Below are positions 1 through 10,689 of a stretch of DNA of 64,000 nt, in pieces; the stretch's first letter is position 1, and the number at the start of each line of letters is the position of its first letter. Source of the DNA: Ornithodoros turicata (lineage: Eukaryota; Arthropoda; Arachnida; Ixodida; Argasidae); NCBI RefSeq assembly GCF_037126465.1, contig NC_088204.1:63611807-63675806 (forward strand). Reading direction: 5' to 3'. Below the pieces are notes generated by a model that was not told the origin of the DNA, did not search any database, and was given only the letters and a program-made list of their open reading frames with translations. Made by a program: the position numbers and the translations under genes.

Positions 1-150
1 GTTCTATCAACGTAGAAATAGCGTTATAAAATTATAGTAGATTCTACGCGTTTTTGACCGGACATTTTCTACGTAGAGTCTACGCTGCACGCTATCGCAG
101 ATTCTACAATGGTGTTGTAGATTTGCAATGGTATTTCAACGTTGATTCTA
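1..150. repeat. Short repeats of GATTCTAC-like word
   Basis: The word GATTCTAC or a one-base variant recurs at about 38-50, 74-85, 98-109 and 144-151, mixed with its inverse GTAGA/CTACG. This may be the subterminal region of a transposable element that continues left of the window. No coding potential is seen. Confidence 0.3.
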
Positions 151-179
151 CATTTCGTGGTTGACTGGGCTGCTTCGCA

Positions 180-1198
180 GAATCAGTGGTAAATCATGGG
201 GCTGCAATGCGCGGTCATTGCTCACCCTGCACAAAGCCCTCATCTTGCCACGCATTCTCTACGTGGCACCGTACGTAGACCTTGCGCATACAAGTGGTAG
301 GCCCTTGAGGGCCTTCATCGCGCCGGATTAAGAACTGTCCTTGGTCTCCCTACCTTTTCTAGCGTCACCCAAACGTACCAGGAAGCTAAGGAAAAGCCTG
401 TCAGTGTCCACTGTGAGTTCAAAGGACTCCAGTTTCTGGATAACGCGGCAACATCTACCAGCAAGCATTCCTTCTTCACAGACCTCGAACGAAGGACACA
501 CACATCCCTAGGACGCCTGGCTAGTGCCACCAGCTCTCTAGCAAACAGGGTGGCTCTTCCTCGGCTCCCAGCAAGTCCGCCTGCGCCACCATGGCGTGAG
601 ATCGTGCCCGCAACAACGCTTCACATCCCGGGTTTACGGAAGAAGAGCGAGTCCAGCCCCGTGGTGGCCATGATGGCGGCTGAGGACCTGATAAGCGACG
701 TCTACCACACGCATACTCTGGTGTTCCCGGATGGCTCTGTTGACCACCGTTCCGAGAGCCCTACCAGTGCGTACTACATCCCGTCAATGAACATGGCCTG
801 GCAAGGAAAATCAGTACGTTGCCCTATCTCATCTACGACTCGACTCATCCGAACTCTTGGCCTTGTTACACGCAGCTGCTGCGGTTCATGTCACTGGAAT
901 AGCTAAGGCCGTTTTGCTTACGGACTCCAGAAAATGCCCTCTGTAACGTGATGAACCCCATGTGTGGTTGCATCCTAGCCCCCTGTATAAGGAGGCCGTG
1001 TGCCCAGCATAGGCAAACCGGAGGTGAGCTTACTCTTCAATGGATCCCGTCTCATGTCGGCAGCAGAGGCAACGAACGAGCGGACCAGCTAGCATCCTCA
1101 GCACACTATAGCTGCAGCCCATCCTTACCAGTTCCGTCCAACACCGAGAGGCACATGGCCGTTGTCAGCTAGTTGAAGTGCGTCATCCTGGCATACAG
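180..1198 (+). pseudogene. Degenerate LINE ORF2, thumb and RNase H part (5' of gypsy insertion)
   Basis: This is the C-terminal half of an RNase-H-bearing non-LTR retrotransposon polyprotein, read across several frames. The conceptual translation from about 200 to 550 resembles the post-RT connection region (…ALEGLHRAGLRTVLGLP). An RNase H start with FPDGSVD lies near 721-741 and its C-terminal WIPSHVG…NERAD block near 1040-1085. Stops and at least two frameshifts break it, so it is dead. The reading is interrupted exactly at the gypsy 5' end and resumes at 5547, so both pieces were one LINE. The domain order fits the I superfamily; exact clade is uncertain. Confidence 0.75.
1195..1198. repeat. 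Gypsy target-site duplication, left copy (ACAG)
   Basis: ACAG lies immediately before the 5' LTR and recurs at 5543-5546 immediately after the 3' LTR. A 4-bp duplication is within the 4-6 bp usual for Ty3/gypsy integrases. Confidence 0.75.
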
Positions 1199-1374
1199 TG
1201 TAGCGCCACTCATTGCATGCCGGTAGCCTTCGACGACGACGAATCGGCCCGTCTGTTTCTCGTGCGCAGCTCGCATGCATATCGGCAGTTCAGCTTTGTG
1301 CCGCGCAGGTTAGACAGGCCTAACCTGGCTCCTGGTCTTTGAGTCTCTTTCTCGGTAGGGCTTCAGTAACTACA
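1199..1374 (+). mobile_element. Ty3/gypsy 5' LTR
   Basis: A 176-bp LTR starting TGTAGCGCC and ending ACTACA. It is matched by the 175-bp copy at 5368-5542 with about eight substitutions and one 1-bp indel (roughly 95% identical), so the insertion is not very recent. The bases just downstream (1376-1392, …TGATGACCCGAAC) occupy the place of a tRNA primer-binding site; the priming tRNA was not identified. Confidence 0.9.
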
Positions 1375-1390
1375 AACTGATGACCCGAAC

Positions 1391-2439
1391 ATGATAATGG
1401 CTTCGGAGCCCCCTCAGGCCGGAAACCAAACGCTCCCACCTCCTACTGCCAACGCCCCATCGCATACGGGAGACAATATGTCCATCGGTCCTCCTGCTGT
1501 CGTGTCCCATTTCACCGTCAGGCTACCCCCGTTTTGGACAGCCAATCCCATGGCATGGTTCCATCAAGTGGACTGCCAACTGCAACTGCCTTTTCCCTCG
1601 CTGGCATAACAGCGCAAGCCACAAAGTATCGTCATGTCGTAAGCATCCTTCCGCAAGAGATGGCCGCAGAGCTTCTCGATATCCTGGGTTCCCCTCCGGC
1701 CGAAAATGCTTACGATTCGCTCAATGCCGCCATTTTAGAACGCACCCTGGCGTCCGAACGCAAGCGGCTCCAGAGACTCCTTTCGGCCGAGGAACTAGGT
1801 GGTCGAACACCAAGTCAGTTCCTGCGCCATATGCAGGCCCTCCTCGGAACCCGGGCGGCCACCTTCGACACCAACCTTATGAAAGAGCTCTTCCTCCACA
1901 GATTACCCCCCAAAGTCCAGATGATCTTGGCTACCGCATCGACCTTACCCCTAGCTGACCTTGCTGCGCATGCCGATCGCATTATGGAGTTGGCCACGCA
2001 GCCTATCTGCGCTCTTTCGTCAACCCCTCGGTCAGTTCTACCGCCAGCAGGCGCTTCCGGGCTAGACCCCATGGCTCGCCTGCAAGCCGATGTCGCTCGA
2101 CTTTCCGAGATGGTTGCGGCCGTCCTACCCGGCCCACGCTCACCCCGACGTTACCGACGCGGTTCACGCTCTCCTTCGCACCCTCTCACGCAGCAACGGC
2201 ACCGTTCACCCACCCCCGACAACCGTTCCCCGACCAGCCAGGAATTTGCTGATACCATCAACGTTTCGGAGCGAGCGCCAGAAGTGCACAATTCCCTGCT
2301 CCCGGTCGGGAAACTCCCCGGGAGGCCCTTAACTGCGGCGACCGGCCCCCATTCACATCAACGCCGCCTTTTTGACGTCCTGGAGCGCAATTCACGGAAG
2401 CAATTCCTCGTTGATACGGGAGCAGAGGTTAACGCTTAA
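1391..2439 (+). pseudogene. gag: Ty3/gypsy gag and start of protease (frameshifted)
   Basis: Gag of the LTR retrotransposon, which would form the particle that packages element RNA. The reading starts at 1391 just after the 5' LTR, shifts frame near 1600, and continues to 2439. Visible features are the capsid-like segment typical of arthropod gypsy Gag (…LLSAEELGGRTPSQFLRHM near 1780-1830), a basic Arg/Ser/Pro-rich tail at about 2125-2260, and an aspartic-protease start LVDTGAEV near 2408-2431. The frame stops directly after the protease motif, so no functional protease follows. The zinc knuckle usual in many Gags was not seen. Confidence 0.8.
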
Positions 2440-5327
2440 CCGGCCAAGACTGATCGACTTCGTCCAGCGTTATACCACCTTCGTGCTGTTAATAACTCCA
2501 GCATTCCTGTCTATCCTCAATCTTGGTCTTCGACGATCGTTTCCGTGGGTTTTCCTGGTGGCTCACGTCGCTCATCCCATCCTCGGCGCCGACTTTCTCT
2601 CCAACTATAACCTCACCGTCGACCTCGCTCGTGGCCGTCTCGTCGACACCTACACTTCGCTCTCCGTACAGGCCGTCCGCGCCAGGCACTACATGCGGCT
2701 ATACGGAACAGCGCTGCAAGCGCTGGAGTCAAGATTTGCTCGCGTTTTGGACGACTTCCCGGAACTCATGCAAGCCTGCAACTGGAAGAAACCTATTACA
2801 CACGACGTTTTTCACCACATTGAGGCTTCCGGACCGTCTATTCACTGCCGCCTCGCACCTGGAAAGCTGGCAATCGCTCGCCAAGAATTTCAGCATATGT
2901 TGGAACTTGGTATCATACGCCCCGCGACGACCGCCTGGTCCTCTGCTCTCCGACTGGCGACTGGCGCCCCTGCGGAGATTACAGGGCTCTCAACCTTGTT
3001 ACTAAACCCGACAGATATACTTTACCTCACATTCAGGATTTTACTACCAGCTTAGCTGACGCAACACTCCTCTCTAAGCTGGATCTCAAGAAAGCCTACC
3101 ATGAGATACCAGTAGCGCCACATGATGTTCCCAAGACCTCTATCACCACGCCCTTTGGCCTTTTTGAATTCGTGAGGATGCCTTTCGGCCTCCGCAACGC
3201 GGCACAAACGTTTCAGAGGTTTATAGATACTGTGCTGCGAGGCCTACCCTTCGTCATGGCATACATCGACGACCTGCTCATTGCGAGTTCTTCCCCTGAT
3301 GATCATGAGCACCATCTTCGTCAAGTATCCTCACGTCTTCGGCAGTGTGGCATCATCATCAATCTCGGGAAATGTCAGTTCGGCGTACCGTCCCTCGAGT
3401 TTCTCGGACACCAGGTCTCAAGCGCTGGCATATCACCGCTCCCGTCCAAAGTAGAAGCCATCACAAACTTCCCAATTCCCTCCACAATCCACCAGCTCCG
3501 AAGACTCCTTGGTTTAATTAACTTCTATCGCCGTTTCATACCGAACTGGGCCCGCATCCTTCGCCCTCTGGATGAACTCCTTCGGGGTCAGCCCGCGAAG
3601 AACTCTCCTCTTTCGAGGTCCGCTGCCTCCACGTCCGCATTCCATGACATCTAGCATGCCCTGGCTTCGGCGACTCTCCTGGCCCATCCCCGTGCTGACG
3701 CCCCCACTTCTTACATGGTTGATGCTTCGGTTGGTGCTGTTGGAGCCGCCTTGCACCAGATCCAGGATGGAGTCGTCGTCCCACTCGCGTTCTTCTCGCA
3801 GAAGCTCTCGCCTACGGAATCAGCGTACAGTACCTTCGCCAAGGAACTGCTGGTCGCATTCAAAGCCGTGCGGCATCCGATACTTCCTCGAAGGGCGTCG
3901 CTTCACGCTCCTCACTGATCACAAGCCCCTTTTGACTGCCTTTACGTCGGCCAGTGCGAAGTACTATCCCCGCGAGATTCGCCATCTCTCCTACTTGGCC
4001 GAATTTACTACCGATGCCAGGCACGTCGCTGGCCGCTCCAACCAACCCGCCGATGCCCTGAGTCGCATTTGCGCCACCTCCCATGAGCTTCCTCTCGACA
4101 CCAACACTCTGGCTAGACACCAACAAACGGACGCCGAGCTTACCAAGATACGCGCCGAGCACTTCACCAGCCTGCATCTCCAAGACGTTGTCCTTCCCGG
4201 TTCCGATCTCCCTGTCGCCCGTGACGTTTCCACCGGTACGCCGCGCCGCTTCGTACCGGCCACCCTTCAGCGCAGGGTCTTCGACACTCTTCACTCCCTT
4301 GCCCATGGTGGCGTCCGCGCCATCCACCACCTCATCTCATCACGATACGTCTGGCCTGGCATGTGGAATCATATCCGCAAATGGACCCAGTCTGGCGTCC
4401 CATGCCAGCGTGCGAAAGTGCAGCGTCACACGGCCTGCCCCCTTGCCGCCTTCCTGCCCCGGATCACAGGTTTCACAACATTCACGTGGACATCGTCGGC
4501 CCACTTCCCTCATCCAACGGTTACCGCTACCTACTCACCTGCATAGACAGGTACACTCGGTGGCCCGAGGCCGCTCCTATGGTGGACGCCACCGCCGAAG
4601 CTGTATGCTCCACCTCTCTGCACACCTGGGTGGGGGTCGGGAACCCAGCCGAACTCATAACTGACAGAGGAGCACAATATGAATCCTCCCTATTTCGCTG
4701 CATGCTCAAGATGTTGGGCACAACCAGGTATCGCACAACCGCCTATCATCCCGCCGCCAACGGGCTCGTCGAGAGATTCCATCGTCATCTGAAATCCGCC
4801 ATCATGGCATATGAGCATCGCACCCACTGGCATAATCACCTCCCCTTGATACTCCTCGGCATTCGCTGTGCCGTCAAGGCTGCTCCCCCGCGGACATGGT
4901 CTACGGATCGAGCCTCCGAATTCCGGGGCAGTTGCTTCTTCCCCCTCGAGACCACTTGGACTCGCCCCTGGACTTCCTCGCCAGACTCCATTCCACCCTC
5001 TCCCAACTTCGGCCTCTCCCGGTAAGAAAATCCGTCGGACGCCCATTCTATGTACCCCGAGACCTCGCCTCCGCCATCCACGTTTTTCTACGTTCGCCCC
5101 CCGTGCACCGATCCTTGGAAGCCCCCTACACCGGCCCCTGCCGCGTCATCGCCCACGATGATAAGACTTTTCGTATCCTCGTCAACGGTAAAGATCAAAC
5201 AGTCGGGATTGATAGGCTCAAGCCCGCCTACCTCCAAGGCGCCGGGCCTACCCGCCAGACGCAACTACTACCGCTTCCAGCTACAACCCCGCAGCGCCTC
5301 AGCCACCCGCCTCGACCCGTCATGTGA
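2440..5327 (+). pseudogene. pol: Ty3/gypsy pol: RT, RNase H, integrase (multiple frameshifts)
   Basis: Pol in usual gypsy order. The end of the protease region (HPILGADFL) lies near 2575-2600. Reverse transcriptase follows, with the catalytic YIDD at about 3262-3273 and downstream LGHQVS and NFYRRF blocks. RNase H begins at VDASVGAVGAAL near 3718. The integrase core has D at about 4489, D at about 4663 and E at about 4771 (35 residues between the second D and the E), followed by a C-terminal module with PYTGPCRVI near 5125-5155. Frame changes occur near 2960, 3050, 3570, 3650, 3900, 4480 and 4880, so no enzyme can be made. No env-like ORF is present. Internal order places it in Ty3/gypsy rather than Copia or Bel-Pao. 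Confidence 0.9.
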
Positions 5328-5353
5328 CTTGGGCTAGACCCCTCCGGTCTTCT

Positions 5354-5363
5354 GGGAGGGGGG
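5354..5363 (+). other. Polypurine tract
   Basis: An uninterrupted 10-base purine run, mostly G, ends four bases before the 3' LTR. This is the expected plus-strand priming position of an LTR retrotransposon. Confidence 0.7.
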
Positions 5364-5367
5364 CAAC

Positions 5368-5542
5368 TGTAGCGCCACTCATTGCATGCCGGTAGCCTTC
5401 GACGACGACGAATCGGCCCGTCTGTTTCTCGTGCACAGCTCGCATGCATATCGGCAGTTCAGTTCTGTGCCGCGCAGATTAAACCGACCTAACCTGGCTC
5501 CTGGTCTTTAAGTCTCTTTTCGGTAGGGCTTCAGTAACTACA
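5368..5542 (+). mobile_element. Ty3/gypsy 3' LTR
   Basis: 175-bp partner of the LTR at 1199-1374, with the same TGTAGC…ACTACA termini, followed by the ACAG target duplication at 5543-5546. The full element spans 1199-5542 (about 4.3 kb). Confidence 0.9.
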
Positions 5543-6028
5543 ACAGGACATCATGCAGAATCATCGACCCTCTCTTCCCACGAAAGGTCTTCCCCGTGTT
5601 ATGCAGACAATGCTCCATCGGTTACGTAGGTTACGTGTTCCAAGATCGGCTCCAGGGAGGACTCCAGTTGCGGTCACCGTAATCATCCGGAGACTATCGC
5701 GCATATCCTGACAGAATGCCGCGCATGCCATACTATGCGGGAAACCCACCTTCCCCACGCAAGGCCTGGCATACTGACGGACGTCCTCTTCCCCGAAGGT
5801 TCTTATGCAGAACGACTTTCAAAAACTAGCGGCCTCGTGCATTTTCTTCAAGAAACGGGCCTCGCGGAAAGACCACTCTAGCGCACCTCTCAGCTACAGT
5901 GTGCCTCCGTCCCACCAGTATCGGTCATCCTGCCTATGCCTCACTTTGAAATCGTCAACTCTCCTCTGCCCCTCTTTTTTTCTCTTACTTTTAAGCTACT
6001 TCGACCCCCCCCACCCCCACCCCTTGGT
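5543..6028 (+). pseudogene. LINE-C2 ORF2 C-terminus and 3' UTR (3' of gypsy insertion)
   Basis: Continuation of the LINE broken at 1198. The translation gives a degenerate zinc-knuckle region (…ETIAHILTECRACH near 5690-5735) and the C-terminus …GLVHFLQETGLAERPL ending near 5880. A 3' UTR with pyrimidine runs follows and ends in a C-rich tract at about 6008-6028. The same C-terminus and UTR recur in minus orientation at 38.0-38.4 kb and 58.4-58.7 kb, and the UTR alone at 19.3 kb. I label this lineage LINE-C2. Its 3' terminus is CAAGCTACCTCGA followed by poly(C). Confidence 0.75.
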
Positions 6029-6173
6029 TTAATGGGTGTAGGGCTGTTCATGGAGGTGACTGTCGAAGCAAGGCGAAATTCAGAAATATCGTGAGCTATT
6101 ATGTGCGCATGTGGCTTGGGAGGGAAAGGCTACGGTTGGGGCTGCAAAATTTCTTCGAACAGTGGCAGTGCAA

Positions 6174-6255
6174 AGGGGGGGGGGGGGGCGATATGTTTAA
6201 TAGAGTGAAAGAAAAAACGGAAATGTCAGCCAGGCTATTGCCAGCTTGCCAGTTT
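6174..6255 (-). mobile_element. LINE-C1 tail fragment
   Basis: On the minus strand this reads GGCAAGCTGGCA…, a pyrimidine-rich stretch, then AACATATCG and a run of about 13 C. It matches the 3' end of the LINE-C1 lineage also found at 7.6, 24.4, 33.0, 34.9, 37.5, 39.8 and 47.0 kb. It is severely 5'-truncated. I found no clear target duplication. Confidence 0.65.
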
Positions 6256-6259
6256 CACT

Positions 6260-6715
6260 TCAGTGAGTAAGTATGAATGAAACGTCTCTCCAGCAGTTTA
6301 AAGCTTTCTAAGGGAGGGAATTCGTAAGATATGCGGGGTGGTTCAAATGTAAAGCACAGCGGTGTTCGCACTGCTCGAGAGTATACGATGAGATGCCGCA
6401 CTTCAGTGTGATAGCAATGTGGCAATGTTTTAGAACTTGTCTCAGTTGTTCACCGAGGAATAAAAAATATCAAGACACGGTTAACAAGCGGGCTAAATGG
6501 TTAGGGAAAGTTTAGCAAGGTGAGTACACAACCTTCTGTGGCTTATCTGATAGAGTCCACAATACAATACAAGAATGATTTGCAGAAAAAGAGAACGGAA
6601 AACTCTAGTCCCTGAACATTTTTCCACGTTAACATTGGAAATGGCCGAAATGACATAAAAATGTGCTCCTGTCGAGTAGAGTCATTAAATTGGATACCCT
6701 ATTTAATGGCATTGT
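6260..6715. other. No recognisable feature
   Basis: AT-moderate anonymous DNA. No plausible exon, RNA gene or repeat boundary is seen. Confidence 0.4.
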
Positions 6716-6719
6716 TAAT

Positions 6720-6908
6720 GCAAAGAGTGTTGCACATTTGGTTTGGATCCACCCTTCCTTGTCCCGGGGACGCTGCTCAGAGAAAGGCAATCTTGAAACG
6801 AAAGAAGACTAACCCCGCCAAACCAGTCATCACCGCATAGCTTTTCTTGCTATATGTTGCTGGGTTCCCCATTCGTCATCTAAAAATAAAGTTGTTGTTG
6901 TTGTTATT
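6720..6908 (+). mobile_element. LINE 3' UTR with (GTT)n tail
   Basis: Short LINE-like 3' end terminating in AAAATAAAGTTGTTGTTGTTG at 6885-6905. The same style of tail occurs near 30735 and, inverted, at 32004-32033. No coding part is preserved here, so the assignment rests on the tail only. Confidence 0.4.
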
Positions 6909-6910
6909 CT

Positions 6911-7590
6911 TGCTGTGTTCCCGGTTACTGGACTCTGTTAACACATGGTAACAAAACGCGAAGAAACACGGACGGACAGAGGACGCGTTCTTCGCATTTG
7001 TTATCACGTTATTTTACCCCAACACGGTCTACATCCTCTCGCACTTCTGTTAACACAACTCCATAGCCTGAGTCGGGGCACAAACACAAGTTCCATTGGT
7101 TTGAGTCTCGTGTTGGTGTCGTCCTTCTGTTTGTGCCTGGACTCAGGCTTTCGCACTGTGGAGTTTGTCCATCAGTTGGCCTGCATCTACGTCATACTGT
7201 CTGTAAACACGAGGTTCGTACGTACTGGTACGCATGCATGTGCTGGAGCCTTATCTACACTTGGCGATTGCTCCAACTGCTTTTTTCACTAAGAGTAATT
7301 TAGACATTGGGTGTCTTCCTTGCTTGACATAACCCATACAAAGTACTAATATTGTACATGAGATGTGAGTAAAGCGTTCTACTTTCTGAATTTTGCCCCG
7401 ACATGAAGATACGACTGTCTGTAAAGCATTACAACGATGACAGAGACTATTGATTCTACTTGTTGATAATGGTAGACCAATGACATTATCTGAGGAACAC
7501 TTCCTGAAGGTGACTGAAGAAAAAGACATAATCAACATGGAGCATGAGGTACACGCAGGACAACACTCATGCTCCGTGTATACTTTCTCG
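6911..7590. other. No recognisable feature
   Basis: A 115-codon frame at 6945-7292 has no recognisable domain and no compositional sign of coding. The rest is anonymous. Confidence 0.35.
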
Positions 7591-7594
7591 ACCC

Positions 7595-7945
7595 CAGGGG
7601 AAGGGGGATATGTTTATTAGGGGAAAAAAAAGAAAGGAAAAGTTAGCCAGGCAAAGAGCCGGCTTGCTATTAAAAAAAAACGGAAAATAAAAAGAAGGAA
7701 AAGGAGAGAAAGGAAAAGGAAAGAAAGAGGAAAAGAGACACTAGAGAAACGTCACATGCAGTTCACGAGTCCTGATACTCGGAGAAAACCGAGGAGAGCA
7801 GCGGTGGACAGCCCACTGGTTGGGATGCAAGACGGGGCCAAGGAGAACGGCCAACGACAAGTCGTTACAGCCAATCTGGAGCAGGAAATGTTACCTGCCT
7901 CGATCCTACACCAGGTTGCTCGAATCGTAATTTCATGTTGAACTG
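7595..7945 (-). pseudogene. LINE-C1 3' end, C-terminus plus UTR
   Basis: On the minus strand a short C-terminal piece (…CNDLSLAVVLGPVLHPNQW) is followed by a poly-pyrimidine UTR, the block containing CAAGCCGGCTC, and AATAAACATATCCCCC. It aligns with the plus-strand copy at 46.65-47.01 kb. The copy is 5'-truncated and has lost all catalytic domains. Confidence 0.65.
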
Positions 7946-8302
7946 GGAAAGATTACTCTCAATAGCTGAAGCCTATCCCCTATATCCCTAATTTTCGAAG
8001 CCACTTTCAATTTAACTTTCTATTCAATCTTCTTTCATGTAGGTCGAAAACTCATACCTATGGTGTTGTTAATATTTAATGTAGAAATTTTTTTTTCAGA
8101 GCCCAAGAATGCCCACTATCAAGTATTTCGTTGACGTCTTTTCCTGATTAATTGGGGCTCGACCCTGATAAAATGATGATTACACGATAATGATGATGAT
8201 GATGACGATAGGGAAAATAAGAAAATGGAAGCGTAAGTCACGACAGGGTGAAACCCGGTCCTACCAGGTTCCAACTAAGAACGGACCTATAGGGAATATA
8301 GT

Positions 8303-8346
8303 GTAGGGAATACCCTATATTATCTATAATATAGGGTATTCCCTAT
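8303..8346. repeat. Near-perfect 20-bp-arm hairpin
   Basis: Arms 8304-8323 and 8326-8345 are exact reverse complements separated by two bases, with a further G-T pair outside. It lies 24 bp upstream of the ribozyme motif at 8370, in the same retroelement-like segment. Confidence 0.85.
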
Positions 8347-8349
8347 ACG

Positions 8350-8500
8350 TATGTGTGTCATCACTTCACTTTGTACCTGAAGAAGCGTGGACCTCCACGC
8401 GAAAGCTTGTACAAATTAAACTTAAACAAAAATCTTCAGTGTCGGTCTCTGTATTTTGTTTATGTGATCTACAGGACTTGACTCCCCTCTTCGTATACGC
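8350..8500 (+). mobile_element. Penelope-like element terminus fragment
   Basis: The segment is shared with 48.80-48.93 kb (plus) and 48.24-48.33 kb (minus): TTGTACCTGAAGAAGCG…, an ATTAAAC block, CTTCAGTGT, and ACTTGACT followed by CCCCT. The hammerhead core inside suggests the LTR of a Penelope-like retroelement or a non-autonomous relative. No GIY-YIG or RT sequence was found near it, so the class is inferred from the ribozyme. Confidence 0.45.
8370..8415 (+). ncRNA. Hammerhead ribozyme-like motif 1
   Basis: Strands in order are TTTGTAC (8370-8376), CTGAAGA (8377-8383), GCGTGG…CCACGC (8385-8390 and 8395-8400), GAAA (8401-8404), GCT, T (8408), GTACAAA (8409-8415). Stem I is a perfect 7-bp pairing and stem II a perfect 6-bp pairing. 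Stem III would be the minimal AGCU, which can self-pair between two molecules. Predicted cleavage lies between 8408 and 8409. This follows the type I minimal hammerhead of Penelope-like elements, which is known to act best as a dimer. One extra A (8384) sits between CUGANGA and stem II, so activity is not assured. Confidence 0.6.
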
Positions 8501-9025
8501 TTCTAAGAACGGACCTAGAATGCTTGCCTGATGTGCTGCAGCTGTTGCAGCTTCGTTTTCGTACGCACTACTTTTTTGCACGCATTGTATTGGACTGGAT
8601 AGATAGCTGCGTAAAATCTTACGACGCACTTTGTTCAAAGCCTTCAAAAGATCTCCAAAGTTAATTTGCAATATAGTGTGCATCTCAAAGCTTTTCAATC
8701 ACAGCTAAATTTCTCAAACGGTCAAACGCATTCAGCATGTTTATGCGTCGTATTTCGCTTCCGTTATCCGACAGCCTTCAATGAAAGCCCATGGCGAAGC
8801 TGACCACATCTTTGAAAAAGACTTAATTTCTATATAAAGATGCGGCAGTCAAGTAATTGCAGGCGCATATTGAAATGAGTTCGCCACGTGAGATTTTAGA
8901 AGCCTATGCCATGATGCGTAGTCCATACAACAAACCAATGGATGACGTCTGTCTGGTTGCGTCTCGATTTGGGAACATACGTATTGGCTATAATACGTAA
9001 TACTGCACATGGAATAAGCATGGGT

Positions 9026-9676
9026 GTCGAGAAAACACCTCGAAAAATGCAGAGTTCGAGGTAGCTCGTTACAAATAACTCGTCACTGTAACTAAGTTCC
9101 TTTTTTTGACAACTTGTAAATTAACTCGGTACTTTTGCGCCGTGGTAACTTTCAGAGGAACTCGTTTGTTTTTCAGGTGACTTTGCCAAAGTAACTTAAG
9201 CTAAGTTCCAAGTTACTTTTAATTCGCTTTTCACTCACGTCCACATATTTTCTTGCTTGCTCTCCGGTTCTTTCATGGGATTTTATTCCATAAAACGTGA
9301 TATTCAATCAATGACAGTATTCTATTCAGGAAGTAAGAACCTCTGCCATTGAAATGAAGCTGAACCATTGTGCGCCCACAGGGGACTAAGATGCAAAGCG
9401 TTCGAATTGTTGGACATAAACGAAAACGATCTAAGCGTGTTGCACTCCTCCGCAGGCAACTCAAGGTCGAACTCAACTGCTCACGCGCGCTGCACATGTG
9501 TAGTGCTACTTTGTTTATGAAGTAACTTGGAAGTAACTCTTTCTTTTTTTTTAAGGTAAGTCCGTAACTGCGAGTTGCATTTCAAGCTGAAGAACTCCGT
9601 TATTAACTTAGTTACATTTTTCACACGGTAGCTTAACTCGTAACGAGTTCTTTTTGACGGGTAACTTCTCGACAGA
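9026..9676. mobile_element. TIR element with AACTCGTTAC-type subterminal words
   Basis: The ends are TGTCGAGAA at 9026 and its complement at about 9668-9676. About 170 bp inside each end are crowded with GTAACT/AACTCG words, while the centre (9240-9500) is unrelated. This is the layout of hAT-like non-autonomous elements with subterminal transposase-binding words. No convincing 8-bp target duplication was found. Confidence 0.5.
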
Positions 9677-10415
9677 CTTGTACGTATTTGGAGTATTGTA
9701 TTTAAAATACTGTATTTGAAATACAATTTGCAGTATTTTGGTACTCTACTCAATACTTTTTGTTTTGCGTATTTGTACTCTATTTAAAATACATTGCATG
9801 GTATTTTCTACTCAATACTCTAATTACATGTTTTGGATCTCGTCTGTGTCTCGTCCTTTCATTATCTTGCTTGTTCACTGGAAATTTCCTGAGTCCCTCG
9901 GACTTGACTCGGATAGTGACTCTAGACCCGGACATTGGCCGTTCTTGGAAGTCTCCATTTAGAGATCTTGCCTCCTGTGTACTAATCCTTGGCCAGTTAG
10001 GGTTCTATTATGTGTGCCCTGACGCGGTGACGCCGAATTCTGACCTCGCCGAGCAGAGACCTGCTAGAAGTTTGCTTTGTTCTGGGTCACATATACTTAG
10101 TGGAGTTATGTGGCATCCCTTTGTCATCTTTTTGGGACTTGTGTTTAGATGACTCCTATCACACAGCGGCGGCTAGCGTAGTGCGTGGGGTTTAGGTGAT
10201 TCATGTGCCATAGCGGCGACTTGCCGCATTGACCAGTGACTTTTTGCGTTCAAGGATAAATAATATCTTAATTGTATTTCAAATAATTTTTGAAGTATTT
10301 TGTACTCTAGCTTAATTACTTTAATTTTCATGTATGTAGACTCTATCTTAATTACATTCTAACGTTAGTATTTATCATCTTATCTTGAATACATTTTTGA
10401 GTATCTTGTACATGT
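9677..10415. mobile_element. Element with GTATTT/AAATAC subterminal words
   Basis: Dense GTATTT/AAATAC words fill 9685-9830 and 10245-10410 on either side of a normal-complexity core. The outer ends (near TTGTACGTAT and its degenerate complement …CTTGTACATG) are roughly inverted. A similar word cluster lies at 62040-62165. Boundaries are approximate. Confidence 0.4.
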
Positions 10416-10689
10416 CTGCTTCTCGATCTATGGAAAAAATGACCTCCCGAACACATTAGTAGCCGCGTTCACGTGATTGCGACAGAAGCGTATCGTATTC
10501 AAGTCGCACTTCGAATCAAGTCTCTGTTTGCGTGTATGCCCGTCGAGTCCGGCCGACCCCACCCATATACAGAAGGGTTGCTTTCTTACCTCCTCTCACC
10601 TTACCTTACCACATGCAGACCTGTAATGTCAGGATGTCAGCCGACCGCCGCAGACAATTTCAAACACAGCTGTCTGTATAGCTACCAAT

